A stretch of 64,000 nucleotides of DNA from Tyto alba (taxonomy: Eukaryota > Chordata > Aves > Strigiformes > Tytonidae). Made by a program: the position numbers and the translations under genes. This document shows positions 41,301 to 54,900 of this stretch, piece after piece. Under the pieces are notes generated by a model. The model did no database searches. It saw nothing but the letters and a program-made list of their open reading frames with translations, and was not told where the DNA came from. Position 1 is the stretch's first letter. Every line of letters begins with the position of its first letter. The stretch is from assembly GCF_018691265.1 (NCBI RefSeq), contig NW_024881313.1:15183518-15247517 (forward strand), given 5' to 3'.

Positions 41301-44300
41301 CTTGTATGCGATTTCACTAGCCATGAAGTAGGACAGGTACCTATCTCACAGTGAGAGGAAAGTTTTTGACATTTTAGTGTGCTGTACAGGTACTAAGGCC
41401 ATAGCTAATAGCACACTAAATCTGTCTCTAGCGTCAAGCAGCTAAAATGTGATGGTGTTTGCAGTTGTGCATCCCACTACCATTTACTACCTGCAGCCGA
41501 GAAGCTGTGCCTGCTCAGGAAGCCGATCTACACTGCATTTTCCTCTTGAAAGCCATATGGCATTAGGATCTAAAAAGCCCTTTCTGTTCACAAACACCCT
41601 GAAAGGAGCCTGCTGCACTATCTATATATCTTCAGTGCAGACATCTTCACATAACTTTAATGTCCAGAGAAAATACACAGTAATTTTCTTCTCCCTTTCT
41701 TGCAATGATCAGTGCCAGTCAGACGATTTTTGGTGACTCCAGCTCTGGTTTTCCCTAGCAGCCTGGCTTCGTGGCAGCAGTCCCCCACAGATGCTGCTCC
41801 CTGTTTCCCTGGTTGGGAGGCCACTGGTAAATCCTTCCCAAGGTTCACATGGTTTAGAGCATCACTGCTTCCCAGAGGGCCATTTACATGCTGCCTCCTT
41901 TCAGCACAAATTGCACTTGATTACAAAAAGTTTACCCTTTTTTCTCACCATTTTTATTTTAAAGTTGTTTTGCTGGCAAGATTTTTCTCCACAAAACACA
42001 TTAATGTACCCTCAAGTTTAATACTTTGTGACTTTTTCAACCTTCAGACTCAGCTAGATTGCTTATAGGCCATCCAAACGAAGCAGCATCTAATGGAGAC
42101 TTTGATCCAGAAGCAGAAGTTTCAGCTCGCACCGGGCAATGCAGCAGGCCTCTGGCCATGCCCACTGCTTCCATCGCCCTGCCCGTTTCCCCAAGGGGCT
42201 TTCTGGAGGGATTGCTGAGCCCCAACAGGCATCCCCTTGCCCTGCTCTGGAGCGTAGCTCCACTTCAAAGTCTTCACTGTGCAGTTACCTACTTTGATTT
42301 GCCATGTTAGAGCTAGATGGCATGTGCTTCATCTCCTAAATTCCGTCTCAAGGTACTCATAAAAGTCAACCAATGTGGTAGACAGTCATCTGTCTCAAAA
42401 CCTCTGCAGAAGGTTAAAACTATGGATTTGTTCTCACAGATGACTAACGAATTGTTATCAAGTCTTGTCCCAACAGTTAGCTACTGGCTTCAAAGCAAAT
42501 TGGTTTTGTCAGCAAAAATTGATAGGTTTTGTTTCATTTGGTACAACTGTAAATTGTGATAATGACAAAGACTGATTAAAAAAAAAAAATCAATTGTCTA
42601 GACTCATTCTAGTTCAGACATGCTTTATAAAGAATGAAAGAATATAAAAAATGAAATAAAGAATTAAATAATATTTCAGCTGTCTTTTTAAATGTGAGGA
42701 ATAAAAAAATAATTTAGAAGGAAACGCATTACTTACTCAAAAAAATTCCTCTTAAAACTCTATAGAGGTTTGATTTTTAACTATCCTGAATTACAAATGA
42801 AACTTCATACTGCAATACCTAGGTGACAGTTGAGGGAAAAAAAGAAATCTGATTTTCTTCTGCAGCTATGTGCATTTTCAATGCTATTTATACTTTACCT
42901 ATTTCACAGGAGAAGTCAATATTTTTCACTACTGCTTCCTCAAGTCTTCCACAATGCAGCAAGTAAAGAAATAATATAGCATTCTCCCCATCATACCCCA
43001 CCAGTAAAACTTGTAAGAACTGTCAGCAGTTAGAAAGTGTTTAGTACTTAGAAACAATCTTAATTTAAAAAAAAAAAAAAAACACCACAAACCCTACAAA
43101 CTCTTTTAAGAAGGCCAGACAAGTTCTTCCTATAATAACAGAGGTGTACATGATTACTATTAAAATATATAGATCACTGTCTGAAATTTTTTAAAACTCA
43201 TGTGATCAAGTCTGAAAAATTGCAATATACTTGCTACAAAAGGTTTTACTCCCTCTGATTTCTTACAGCCTGTGGTTTTCATATAGACTGTGGGTTTGCC
43301 CAATAATTGATTTTTCCTAAGTCATGATGTCTTTGAGGCATTTCATACAGGAGAGAGAAAAAAATAAACAAATACAATTCCAGTCTGGCTTGCTCCTTCT
43401 CCAGAATCCCTCTGGAGGTCTGGAGGGCAAGGTCTGAAAAGTCCACTCTTACTGGTTTTTATATTTGTATTTTTCTTGTATTTTTCTATTAAACCCTTTG
43501 ATAACTGGGCTCAAAAAGCTTTTTTTTTTTCAAACCCATTCTCCTTCTCAGAATCCCTACAACTGAAAATGAGACATTTACGTATATAAAAATTTATGTT
43601 TTATTTACGTATATAAAACTAGCCTAGTAAAGGGTTGGTGAAGATGGTGAAATATTGGTATGTGGTGAAACAGCTATCTTTACACCTTCTAGAGAATACT
43701 GCACTTCAGAAAAGTCAGTTGTTGTACAAAGTTTAAAAGACTAATTATTAAAATGACAGATGTGAGTAGTATCATTCAGCAGACAGTTTTGTGCCAGGTC
43801 TGTTTATCATCTCCCCATCAACACTAGTAACTAAAATTCAGAGACTTCATGCGCTATCGATGCTTTATGCTGTGTGCTCTTTGAGGAGTAACAGCCTGAC
43901 GTGTCAAAGACTAACATTTCCTTGGAAACTTGGTAAGGATTATGCTACAAAAATCTTTGTACATTATGACTAGATGTCATGCTGTGCAGTTACGCTGCTT
44001 GTTACTCAACAAACATCACAGTGATGTGAATGGTTGCTCAGACTGCTGCTGCATAAAGAAGAATGGCTTTAGGAAAGTTGCTGCTTTGCTTATCATTACA
44101 GACTAACAAGATTCTGACTTGAACCTGTAATTGTTTATTTAGGTAATACTCCTCCCTTCCTGGAGCTTACAGTTACTCAATGATGGAATTTTACTGATTC
44201 ACAGAAAATTTTAGAGTATAGATATCACACCACCTTTAGCCTCATTTATAACAGTGTTTGTTTTAGAGGCAGAAAGATATGTTTCTTTATCCAGCTGACA

Positions 44301-45915
44301 CAGTTTATACCAATCGGAAATACTCTGGATTTCTCAGGGAAAAATGTAACCGTGCTGCTGTATGTAGAAACCACTCTGCAATTCACACAGAAAAGTTACA
44401 CAGCAATAATATACTGGGCTAAGAAATCTAAAGACAGATCAAAGCTATATAAAAGCACATACACATTAACCTGTACATATTACTACACTGACAGTAAGGA
44501 GTTCAAGACAAGGATTCATTTTATTCAGAGTGCTTCCTGCAATCGCTTTTAACATCCACATGGCCAGGGACCATTAGCTGCTAATAAAGAAACTGTGAAA
44601 AAAATAACTAAGAAAAAAAGTCATATTGACAGATGGCTTAAAACCATCAACCATACAGCAGTCTGTACCTTCACCAGAGAACTTTAGGAATCCACAAGTC
44701 AAAAAAGGTTGAGGATCTCTCTGACTTCCACAATGGCATTTTTGTTCATAAAATACTATTAAAAATAGAAAAAGTAACTCAGCCTACTAAAAAGAAATAA
44801 GCTTTTTACAGATTTTGTCTTTTTTTGAAGTGATCTGCTCTCCCTTTACACAGATACATTTGCCAAAACTTTCAACTAACTGAACCACTAACTAATTTTG
44901 CTAACCTTTAATTAAGCATCGTATATAGAAGGGCTCAACTGAAATCTGTTACTGCAAGAAAATGCAAGTTCCATTTTGGTCCTTCTACAGAACATAAGAC
45001 ACCAGGGCCAGGATTTTCCTAACGGCCGCCAAGAAATCTGTTTGCTTAGAGAGAATTTTGCTCTAAGTAGATATACAGTAAAATCTGAAGGGACTTGAAT
45101 TAGTTTGCAAAAAGGCCTCTGTACTGTTTTAATGATCTAACAAGTAGCTGGAACCAGCTACATCTCTCCTATGTCCCACACGGTGTCTGGTGTGACTAAT
45201 TGGGTAGTGACTGCTACCAGAGAAGACTGCTGCAGGAGCCTCATGGTGAACTCCACTTGCACTCATATATTTCGGGAAAGATGAAGCTGATTTTCTCTGG
45301 TTTTGGGAGGAAGCTTCTGTTTTAGTTCTGCTCTCGTAATCAAGACTACAAGCAAACAAAAAGCAAAGACAAATAAAAATTCACTTGTTAGTAGGCTTCC
45401 CCTTCCTTCTCTTTTTGCCTGGCAGGTACCAGAGGACCATCAGGGAAAACATGGAGTTTACTTTTTTCACTTGACACCCAAGCTAACCTGCGGGTAGTTC
45501 AGACTACACAGTGGTAACGCAAAGCCAAGATTTGGCAAAAGAATAGCCAGCCTACATCCTGACACTCACACGTCACCCCAAAGTCAATGGGACTGTGGAT
45601 GCCCTTGCATCCACAACGTACATCAGTGACATGCCACTCAGTGGAACAATACCATTTACACCAGCTAGGAGCTGGTGCCTTTTCAATTGGGTGATGTTTT
45701 TGAGTGGGACATTTAAGAAGCCAAATTTCAATAAAGCCATTTCCTATTTTCACCACTTGTTTACCTGTAAAACCTGCTCACAAGAACCTCGTTGGTGAAT
45801 CCCATTCCTCCCCAAAACTGGAGACAGCTATCAGTCACTTCACGGGCCAGACGACCTGCCTTTAGCTTAATCATGGAAGCAAATTTTGTCACATCGTTGC
45901 CTTCCACATAGAGAG

Positions 45916-45956
<41 letters not shown>

Positions 45957-48900
45957 CACAGTCATACACACAGTCACTGATTGATTACAGCCTGTCTCTC
46001 TGGCAATCACCTCCCCATGTTCCTTTAGCCTGACAACATGCTTTGCCCAAAGAGATGCACATCTGGGAAGGCAGAGGCGGGAGCTCACCAACGGTGCGGT
46101 ACAGCAGAGAGCGAAGGAGCTCCACTTCGGTTGCCAGCTCGGCCAGGCGGAAGTGCACGGCTTGGTTGTGCAGGACAGGCTGGTCAAACACTTTCCGCTG
46201 GCGAGTGTAGTCAATAGTTTCTTGTATTATTGTTTCCAGCGGTGTCAGGACTTGAAGAAACAAAGCACAGAACAAGACATTATTTTAGCCAGATCTGTTG
46301 TTTTTCTTCTTGTTGAAAAAGATGGGTTTTTTTTCACATTGTATGAACAATACATTAGGTCTTCTAAAGTGAATTATTCTATACGCTCAGTTTGGGGTGC
46401 AGTTTCAATTTTGAAAAAAGTCTGGTATTTCCTTGTATCTTGAAGACCTCTTTATCCCTATTTCACCTGAGTCCCAAACTGCCAAAACTTGGAGGAGAGT
46501 GAAAGGGAGGCAGGGAAGAGGGAAGGAAAGTTGTAGAGAGCAGTACGTGATGATGAGTATGTAAACTTCATACTTAGTGCCTCATTTGGGACCCTAGCAA
46601 AAGGTTGTGGCAACTCCTGCTTTCCATGCCTGTGTCTTGAAGGTCTGTTACAATCCCAAAAGAAAATCTGAAGGCAGACTGTGTTCCCTGGGGAATGATG
46701 TAAATTCAAGGATGATTTCAGTGAGAAGGCAGAAACCTATTCAGAGATTCAGGAGCGGGAACAGACTGCTTACTACATCTGCATTCTGTGATCAGATCCC
46801 AGTACAGAAAGGAAGGGATAAATATTAACATTTACAGTCATTTTTAGTAAATGCCTAACAGTGCTTCTAATGGCAACAATCAAAATTGAATACTGCTGGA
46901 AGACAGGTGAGAGATGGCAGACACTACTTGGAAGCAAGAGATCTAGTTCACTACTACTTTCTGAGCAAACTTAAGAGATACCCTGTTTTAAATGAGAAGA
47001 AAAGGGAAAAGTTTATTTTCCAAGGCAAACCAGCCTTGAAGTGAAGGGCTAGGCTATCAGTCTTTTACAGATTAGCTAGGATAACAGAACATGCTGAATT
47101 TGTGGAGAATTTTGTTTGGCAAATGTGGACCCATGTCACTATGGCAAGAAGTAGGGAAAGAAAGAGAGTTCACAAATCCACCTCTCTTCAAAATATGTAT
47201 ATCCATATCCATTCATATTTAAAATCTAAACCACAAAACTCTGCATCTGAAACACAAATTACAACCAAGCCCTGGACTACTACAAAACCCCTTTTCCCAC
47301 CTGCCAGTTACTCACATAACAGTTCCTTACAGGAACCTGGTGTGCTTTCATATTCTTTTTGGTATCACTTTCAACATCACCTCTATTTAAACTTTATCCC
47401 CATACTGCTCTCATATGCAGACCCTGCATCCCACGAACTGCCCCCTGCCATGATTACTCACCAGCTCTTCCACAGAGTGCTGTTTTCACATGTCCCCATG
47501 TTCTGTAAGGTGATCAGCTTTTCTCATTCCTTAAATATTTTCCCCTCCTTTCTCAAACAACTAGCCTCAATGCTTATTTTTCAAAAGGGCATATGTAATA
47601 ATGTCCTAATTTCTTCTGTGTTAATACACTATGCTGCCACCCTAATGCTGGTGTTCTGGACAGGAAAATAAATTGCTGTTTTCAGGGACATCTCTTGTAT
47701 AGAGTAACATCACTGTTCTTCCAAAGGACCATGTAACACAATACTGTAGCATGTGTAACACTAACAGCTTTCTCATTTGTACGCCTACGGTCTCCATCTT
47801 AAGAGATGCTAAAGAGCGAGCAAGAAGAGTCTAAGCACCTCCTGTTCCTTGCCCCCAAACAGATACCTGGGAAGCATACAGCCGAGTGGGAGCTGCTGGG
47901 AGGCAAACTGAACAGTATAGGACAGTGCTAGGAGAGCAGAGGGAGGTGGGAGAGATAAGGGCAAGGGATTAATCTTGTGTTGGTCTGTCAGAGCAAGGTG
48001 CTCCAGCATGACTCGTGAGGTTCCCAGCATCCAGCACCAGGGAAAGAAGAGATAAGAAACAGCAAAGAGGAGGCAGGAGCAGAGCTGAGTGAGAAGGAAC
48101 AGAACTGCACCCATTTAGGTCCTGCTCGTGAAAGGACTGAAGATCATGAAGGGGTTTTGGCCCATCTCCACTCAGGCTGTCACCACACATCAGGGCTGGG
48201 AGTGGGGGGCCTGAGAAAACTGTTCTCACAGTGTCCACCTCTCCGCTTCACTGCCTCCTTCCTGCCCAGCTGATCCATCCTCCTGTTTCCTTAGCTGCCA
48301 CCACCGCCCTTCTGGTTATGCCTGGAACTGCCATTTGCACGGAGGAGATCTTCTGATGACAGTCCTGGGCCACACTGAAAGAAGCACGGCCAGCAGGTCA
48401 AGGGACGTGATTCTGCTCTTCTACTCTGCTCTGCTGAGAACCCACCTGCAGTGCTGTATCCAGCTCTGGGGCTCCCAGTACAAAAAAAAAACCCATGGAC
48501 CTGATGGAGAGGGTCCAGAGGAAGGACACAAAAATGGTCAGCGGACTGGAACACCTCTCCTATGAAGAAAGGCTGAGAGCTGAGGTTGTTCAGCCTGGAG
48601 AAGAGAAGGCTCTGGGGAGACTTTGTTGTGGCCTTTTGATATATAAAGGGGGCTTATAAGAAAGACTGAGAGAGACTTTTTACCAGAGCCTGTAGTGACA
48701 AGACAAGGGCCACCAGTTTTAAACTGAAAGAGAGTAGATTTAGACTGAACATAAGGAAGAATATTTTGGGGTTGGAAGTAGATCTTTAAGGTCCCTTTGA
48801 ACCCAAACGATTCTATGATTCTAAGAAATTCTTTATGATGCAGGTGCTAAGACACTGGCACAGGGTGCCCAGAGCAGCTGTGGCTGCCCCCTCCCTGGAA

Positions 48901-51900
48901 GGGTTCAAGGCCAGGTTGGACGGGGCTTGGGGAGCAACCTGGTCTAGTGGAAGGTGTCCCTGCCCATGGCAGGGGGGTTGGACATGATGATCTTTAAAGG
49001 TCCCTTCCAACCCAAACCCTTCTGTGATGCTACGCCTACAGGTATTTAGAGCTATGAGCATAACTCTAACATGGCAAAGCTTAGCTGTGCAGCTAGCAAC
49101 AATGAAATGCAGCACATCAGGAATACCAGTGACTGGCAACAGCCTTGTACAACATAACATCAGACAGTGACTTGCCAGTCATATAAGTACACAGAAATGC
49201 CATGCTTAACAGTGAAATGAATTTTCTCTCTAAACTCTTTTTTTTTTTTTTTTTTTTCTGCATATTTGTTTCCTCTTTTGTCATACAATGTTCTCCACAT
49301 CCTCGGACAAACTTGGCCCTGTGGGTTTCAAGCGACAGCACATGCAGGAAATGTCACTCTAGGGCAGCCTAAGGAACGCATGGTCTACCACACAGCCAAG
49401 AATTGTGAAAGCACTTGAAGTTGCCAGATGCAAAATAATCTTTTCCTTGTACCTCCATCCAACTTATATTTTTCCACTTGAAACTTCTGTTCATTGTAAA
49501 CACATCTGCATTGCTATGTCTCTTTCCAAAACAAAAGGAAACAAATACACTTCAGTTGTGGCTGATCACTCTCTAGTGAGATGTACAGTGAACTCCAAAC
49601 TGAGCAATAGTCCCCTAAGGACGTGCATTGTCCATGTAAAAGGATCTGTCATCCTGCTTACTGGCCATGACTCAATGGTGCTCATAAAACTCAGACTACG
49701 GGAGCAGATAGAATTCATTAGAAAAGTGTCATTCTGCTCTCTCACATGCACTGAACTGCCTCTAAGTTAAGCAATTCACAAAAAACCTTGTTGCCTTAGC
49801 AACGTTCTTTTCCTGTGATCGGTGCAACAGGTCCACAAACGGACGGTGTGTACTGAGTGTCACAATATGGGAGAGATACATGGAAGCTCTTCTCTTTCAG
49901 TGAAGCAAGAAATGCAGTGACTTTTACCAACACCTTTGATAACGTGTCACTCAGAAGAAAAGACCACATCTGTGACCAAATTTTGCAATTTCAGGAAATT
50001 AGTTTTCCTTTTAGATTTTAAATCTGTTGGACTGAAAATTCATTTTAAAAGTAAAAAAAAAAAAAAAAATAAGGTGAGGAAGGAAGGAAACTCCCAATGT
50101 GTTATGAGATCTGGCCACTAATAAGATAAGTAGTAAACAAGAAGAAGGCTGGACTACATGATACTAAAAACACATAAAAACAAAAAATGAAACAACCCCC
50201 CCCAAACACAACAAAACAAAACAGCGCCCAAAAAGAAATGAAAGAAAAGAACGGCAGACAACTGCCTCTTCCAAGTTTTAGGAAGCAGTGAAAGCAAGAA
50301 TGCCAGGACTGGTCCCTAAAGTGTTTAAAAGCAGGCTGATGATCTTCAGTGCCACATGAATAGCCATGAACTGGGAAGGAGCAGAAACGTCCCTCTGAGG
50401 GCCAGAAGCGAGGACGGGGATTACACATGCAGACCTAGTCACAAAACTACTGAAGGCACGCGTAGAGTTTTGCACATCTGAGCCTTCAGCAAAACACCTC
50501 TGTTTGAACATACGTAAAACCATGTGCAGGACTGGAAGTTAACAGCTAGGTGTCGTGGTGTAACAAACTGCATCCATCAAGCACCTGGCTCCCTTCTGAA
50601 CATCGGTTACTCTTCTCTCGTTTACCACAACCTGTTACCTCTGAAGTTTGCAACTTGGCCCAGACCACGGGTCTTGTCCCTGCTCCTGGCATCTTCATGC
50701 ATTTTATGTAGGATAGTGGGTAAAAGCAAAACCAGGGGACCCGGCAAGGCATAACACACTGGCCATGGTGCTCAGGAGGCAGCTCCCTCTCCCTGGCCGA
50801 GCTCCAAGGCTTTTCCTCCCTGATGGCCCCTGCCCGGCCATGGCGGGGGGAGCAAGATGCCCTTCCCAGACTGCTCATCCAGGGCGAGGGTTTGCCTGCT
50901 CCTGCTGTGTTGTTCTGGGCAAAAAGAAGAATTGAAACCTGGTGTCCCACTTCCTGGAAGAGCACGGTGACTGCCCAGCGGTTGTGCAAGGCCGGACAGT
51001 ACCAAGCTGCCAGTGGTTTTAACAGTAGTGATCTAACCTGCCAGGCTTTGTGTTTTGATGCTGTCAGTGCACGTCACTTTTGCCTGGGGCATGAGTAATG
51101 ACATGAGCTACTCTGCTGCCTGGGGAGTATCACTGCAACACAGAGTTTCTGAGTGTTTTGTTTAACTTAGACTTCAAGCTGAGCATAAAAATGCACAATG
51201 CACATCCTTGCAGCCTGTGTACGTCCTGATTAAAGCAGTAGGACCATGACTCCTCCTTGCCCGAGTCTGCAGTGGCATCCCTTGCAAGTCTAATCTCCTG
51301 TTCCTTGCTAAAACTATTCACATTTACTATTCATCTCAGGCTGAACTAAGAATTTTGGCCCAACCTAAAGATTTTTTTAAAGCATTTGAACTCTAAAATA
51401 TTTGGTCTGTGATCAACCCACAACAGAGAGTGATTTTTTATTTGGTCACTGAATCAGAAAATCACTTCTTAGAGTTTCTGATCCCCCCCCCAGCCACACA
51501 CAGACAGTAAGAGACAAGGTATTCACAGAAGCACGAATATGGTGAGATTATTTATAATCCCTGAAATTTAAAGAGGACCAATCTTCCTACAGTGAACCAC
51601 ATTGTATTTAAGTTGAAGAAGCAAACACTGTGGAGTGGGGGGAAAGATCAGGAGGCTGAAAATGGACAATCTAGACTTATATCTTGTTACCTGGAATATC
51701 CAGAATCTGTATAACTTAAATATGAAGATTCAAGTATGGCCTGACTTCAGAGTGACAGGAACTGTGTGACAGCATAACTTCAGGGAAAGGAATTTGGTGC
51801 TGTACCACTTATGTCCGAAGTGTACAGAGGTAAAACAGATCCACAAAACAAAGCTCTTGCGTCCTGTAAGAGCCACATCTTTACACAGCCACTAAGTTAA

Positions 51901-54900
51901 TCTTCTAAAATCTAGGATAAACACCACAGCTGACTGTACTATAGGAAAAGTCACTGTCCTCCTACTTCATGCCAATGTTTTGGTAGCCTCTGTACTATAT
52001 TTGTAGCAGACGTAATATGACGCCATATTTTCTTATCAGCAGAAAAGCACTAAGAAAAAGAAACAAGGCAAAACCAGCCTCTGTGATATGTCACAAAATA
52101 TTTTCTATTTCAAGTTTTTCTACAGAAAGGGAAGGTTGTCTGTATCTAGACTATGACAGATTTCAAAAACAGATCCTAAGAGGTCATTGCAATTTGCAAT
52201 AAAAGGAAAGTGCTGTTAGTCATGCGAAGGGTGACCCCTATGTTCCTGCCCAGCCCCAGAAGCACAAACGATGACTTACCAGTGGCTGCTCCCCACAGCC
52301 GCTCTTCTTGGAATTGCAACATCTGATACGTAAAACCCTTTCCTTCCTCACCGATGAGGTTTTTGCTGGGGACCTTTACGTCTTCAAAAAAGATCTGAGC
52401 TGTGTCTGATGACCTCATGCCTAGTTTGTCGATCTTCTTAGCAACTTGAATGCCTGAAGACAAAGGGGTATTAGAAAGGCCACGGAAAATAGAAGCGCTA
52501 TGTACAAGTACAGCATTTTAAGAAAGCAAATTTTGCAGATGCCAAGATATCTGCCACGATTACAGTGAAACCTGCCTTTAGGAAAAAAAATAACAGTATT
52601 CCAGAATTTAAGAGTAAAATGACCCATATCCTATTTCTAAGAGTTTTTCCATTTTATTTACCTAGCAAATCAGAAACTGCAATTGTAAAGGTCCCACTTT
52701 TCATTATGTCCCCAATTAATAATTATTTACTAGTAGTGATAATCTTACTTCATGCATGTCTTGAAACAATGCAATATTTATTTGCTTATTTTTGATTTTT
52801 AGTGCAATATAATAAAATGCTGGAATTCAAGTTAGCAGTATTTGCTGAGTGCCTGCACTGCTGTGAAACAGTAGAGAAATATTTAATAATGACAAAAACA
52901 GCTAATTTTTAAGCTGCAACTAGAGAATTTCTCTTCCTGGAAATCCTCTTCCTTCCCTCTCTTCCACATTTATTCTTCCCTTTCTAGCCTATCCTGATTT
53001 TTTTTCTGGTACCTGTAGAAGAGAGACTTTATAAGCACACCACACCACTTTTTCCTAATAATAAGAAGCTAGACTCAAATCTGTAACTCCTACAAACATC
53101 CAACAATTCCATATCAATTCCAAAATTTATTAAAACCATGTATTTTATGATGGCCTACAAAATACTGTTTAGTTCATAATGTTCACAATTTATTTCTCTG
53201 AGTTTTCATGTGAAGAAGGTTTGCTTCCCCACAGACAGCCCTACACAGCACTGACTCTGACCCCACGCGAAGTTATCTGTTGGAGATGAACCCGGTTCCT
53301 TCAGGTTTGGACACATAAGACTTCAGCTACCTAGTCACACCAGGTAGAACTCCTCGTTTGTTTTCTCCTAGCTACAGGTTCTTTCTTGCTACTGTTAAGA
53401 TGCAAGCATGGCTTCCCTCTGTGTCATGAAAATTTAACAGACGTCCACTGATTTTTTTGTGGCGATTCCCTTGTCTTCACCTCCTTGTTGTTCTGTGGCT
53501 AATGCAAATATTTGGGATGGAAGTCAGGAATGTTTCAGAGGTAAACGGAGGCTAACAACCAGGTATGAGGATTTGTGCAAAGCATGCTGATTACATCTGT
53601 CAAGTCAACATACATAGAAAATCAGTCCTCCAAGTCACCATATATGTCTTTGCAGAAAATCAAACATTTTACTACCCATGTACTTAGTATTCTAACTAGT
53701 TTTGTGATGAGGAGATATTCTGGTTATATTTTGCTCTTTAGTCTATTTTTTTTTTCCAATCCGCTGGTACTCAGTGGTCCTTCTCAGTACTTATCTATAC
53801 CTTGCTGTCCTTCATGGCTTTCAGTGAACATCTCCTTCTGAAGTAATATAGCTATCTCAACTTCTACTGACAGGAGGCCTTCAGCGATGTGAAAATTACT
53901 TCGGTTCTACAGGCAGAAGAAGTTGGCAGTCATTCCCTTCAAATTCACTCTCTCTGGCTGCATTTAATAAGGTTATGGAAAGTTTCATCTCCACCGAGAT
54001 GGAATACTGACATTATTTCCAAATGCCAAGACTGCTCTCAGAATCAGGTCCACATAGACTTCCACACCTTCCACTCAAGATTTTTCTCCAACAGCCAATC
54101 TATAAACAGATTATGTGTTAGGAATACTTGCTTTGATATGTGTTCAACACAGGAAGAATATCAGGACAGTTGTATAAAAATTTTTGACTGTTGGCTTGAA
54201 AATTATCCAGCAATTTGCACCCAGTCATGCCAAAAAAGCATTTGTGGTTTGTTTCTGTATTAAAATCAGAACTAAACAAACACACACTGAACCATTTACA
54301 GGCCCGAATGATTTCTGGAATATATTTTCCCACTGGAATATTACAGCTTGGTTTTATTTGAGAGTCTCAGAGATCATGTCTTCGGTCTTCTTCCAGCTGG
54401 TTTTATGCAATCACTGCTCCTCACCCATATGAATATGCACTTACTGCTCTTGTTAGTGGGTAGCTTACTAAGGAGTCTATTGGGAAAAGTACAACTGCTG
54501 TCAGTTCTTTATATTGCTAAATCAATCCTGTTGTGTACTTCCCCAGTTACACGCACAACAACAAGTACTGAAGAAAGCTTTTACAGGTTTGGTTAGAGGA
54601 GCTAAATGTGTTAATGATTTCTATCCACACTTCTTCCAGACTGGGTTGTGTGCTTAAGTTTCCTGAACCTAGCAGAATCCTTCTTTTGTTGTGCCTTACT
54701 AGTTTCACTTGCTCTTACATTAATTTGTGTGTCTCGTTCAGGAGGAGGCTAAACTGCATCAGACTCAACTAGTGACCCCTCTGTGGCTAGCACACGCTTT
54801 ACATTTTCTCTTTTTTGAAGACAATGATACATAATCTTCCCTTTGGATACAATCTGGGCATCAAAATCTTCCTTTACTTAGTTTAAGTATCTTAATTCTC

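Larger units (their letters stand above)
38391..45764 (-). other. ACAD last intron
   Basis: About 7.4 kb with canonical GT/AG borders. It contains an AT-rich local repeat (39,212), a (TA)n run (40,291) and short direct repeats (43,577). A more GC-rich stretch at 38,700-39,000 yields overlapping open frames on both strands that I take as chance. No other exon was recognised. Confidence 0.8.
46251..52279 (-). other. ACAD intron with CR1 insertions
   Basis: About 6 kb, phase 1. It holds the CR1 copy at 48,364, the poly-T run near 49,240 and a GC-richer stretch around 50,520-51,050. A 189-codon open frame on the + strand (47,102-47,671), the longest in the window, lies here without recognisable similarity. 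Confidence 0.8.

Noticed and set aside
42960..43020. Minus-strand TGGTGGGGTATGATGGGGAG segment considered as the ACAD terminal exon
   Set aside because: It contains an in-frame stop and lacks the Arg-Asp start; the segment at 38,390-38,300 fits motif, phase, acceptor and stop much better.
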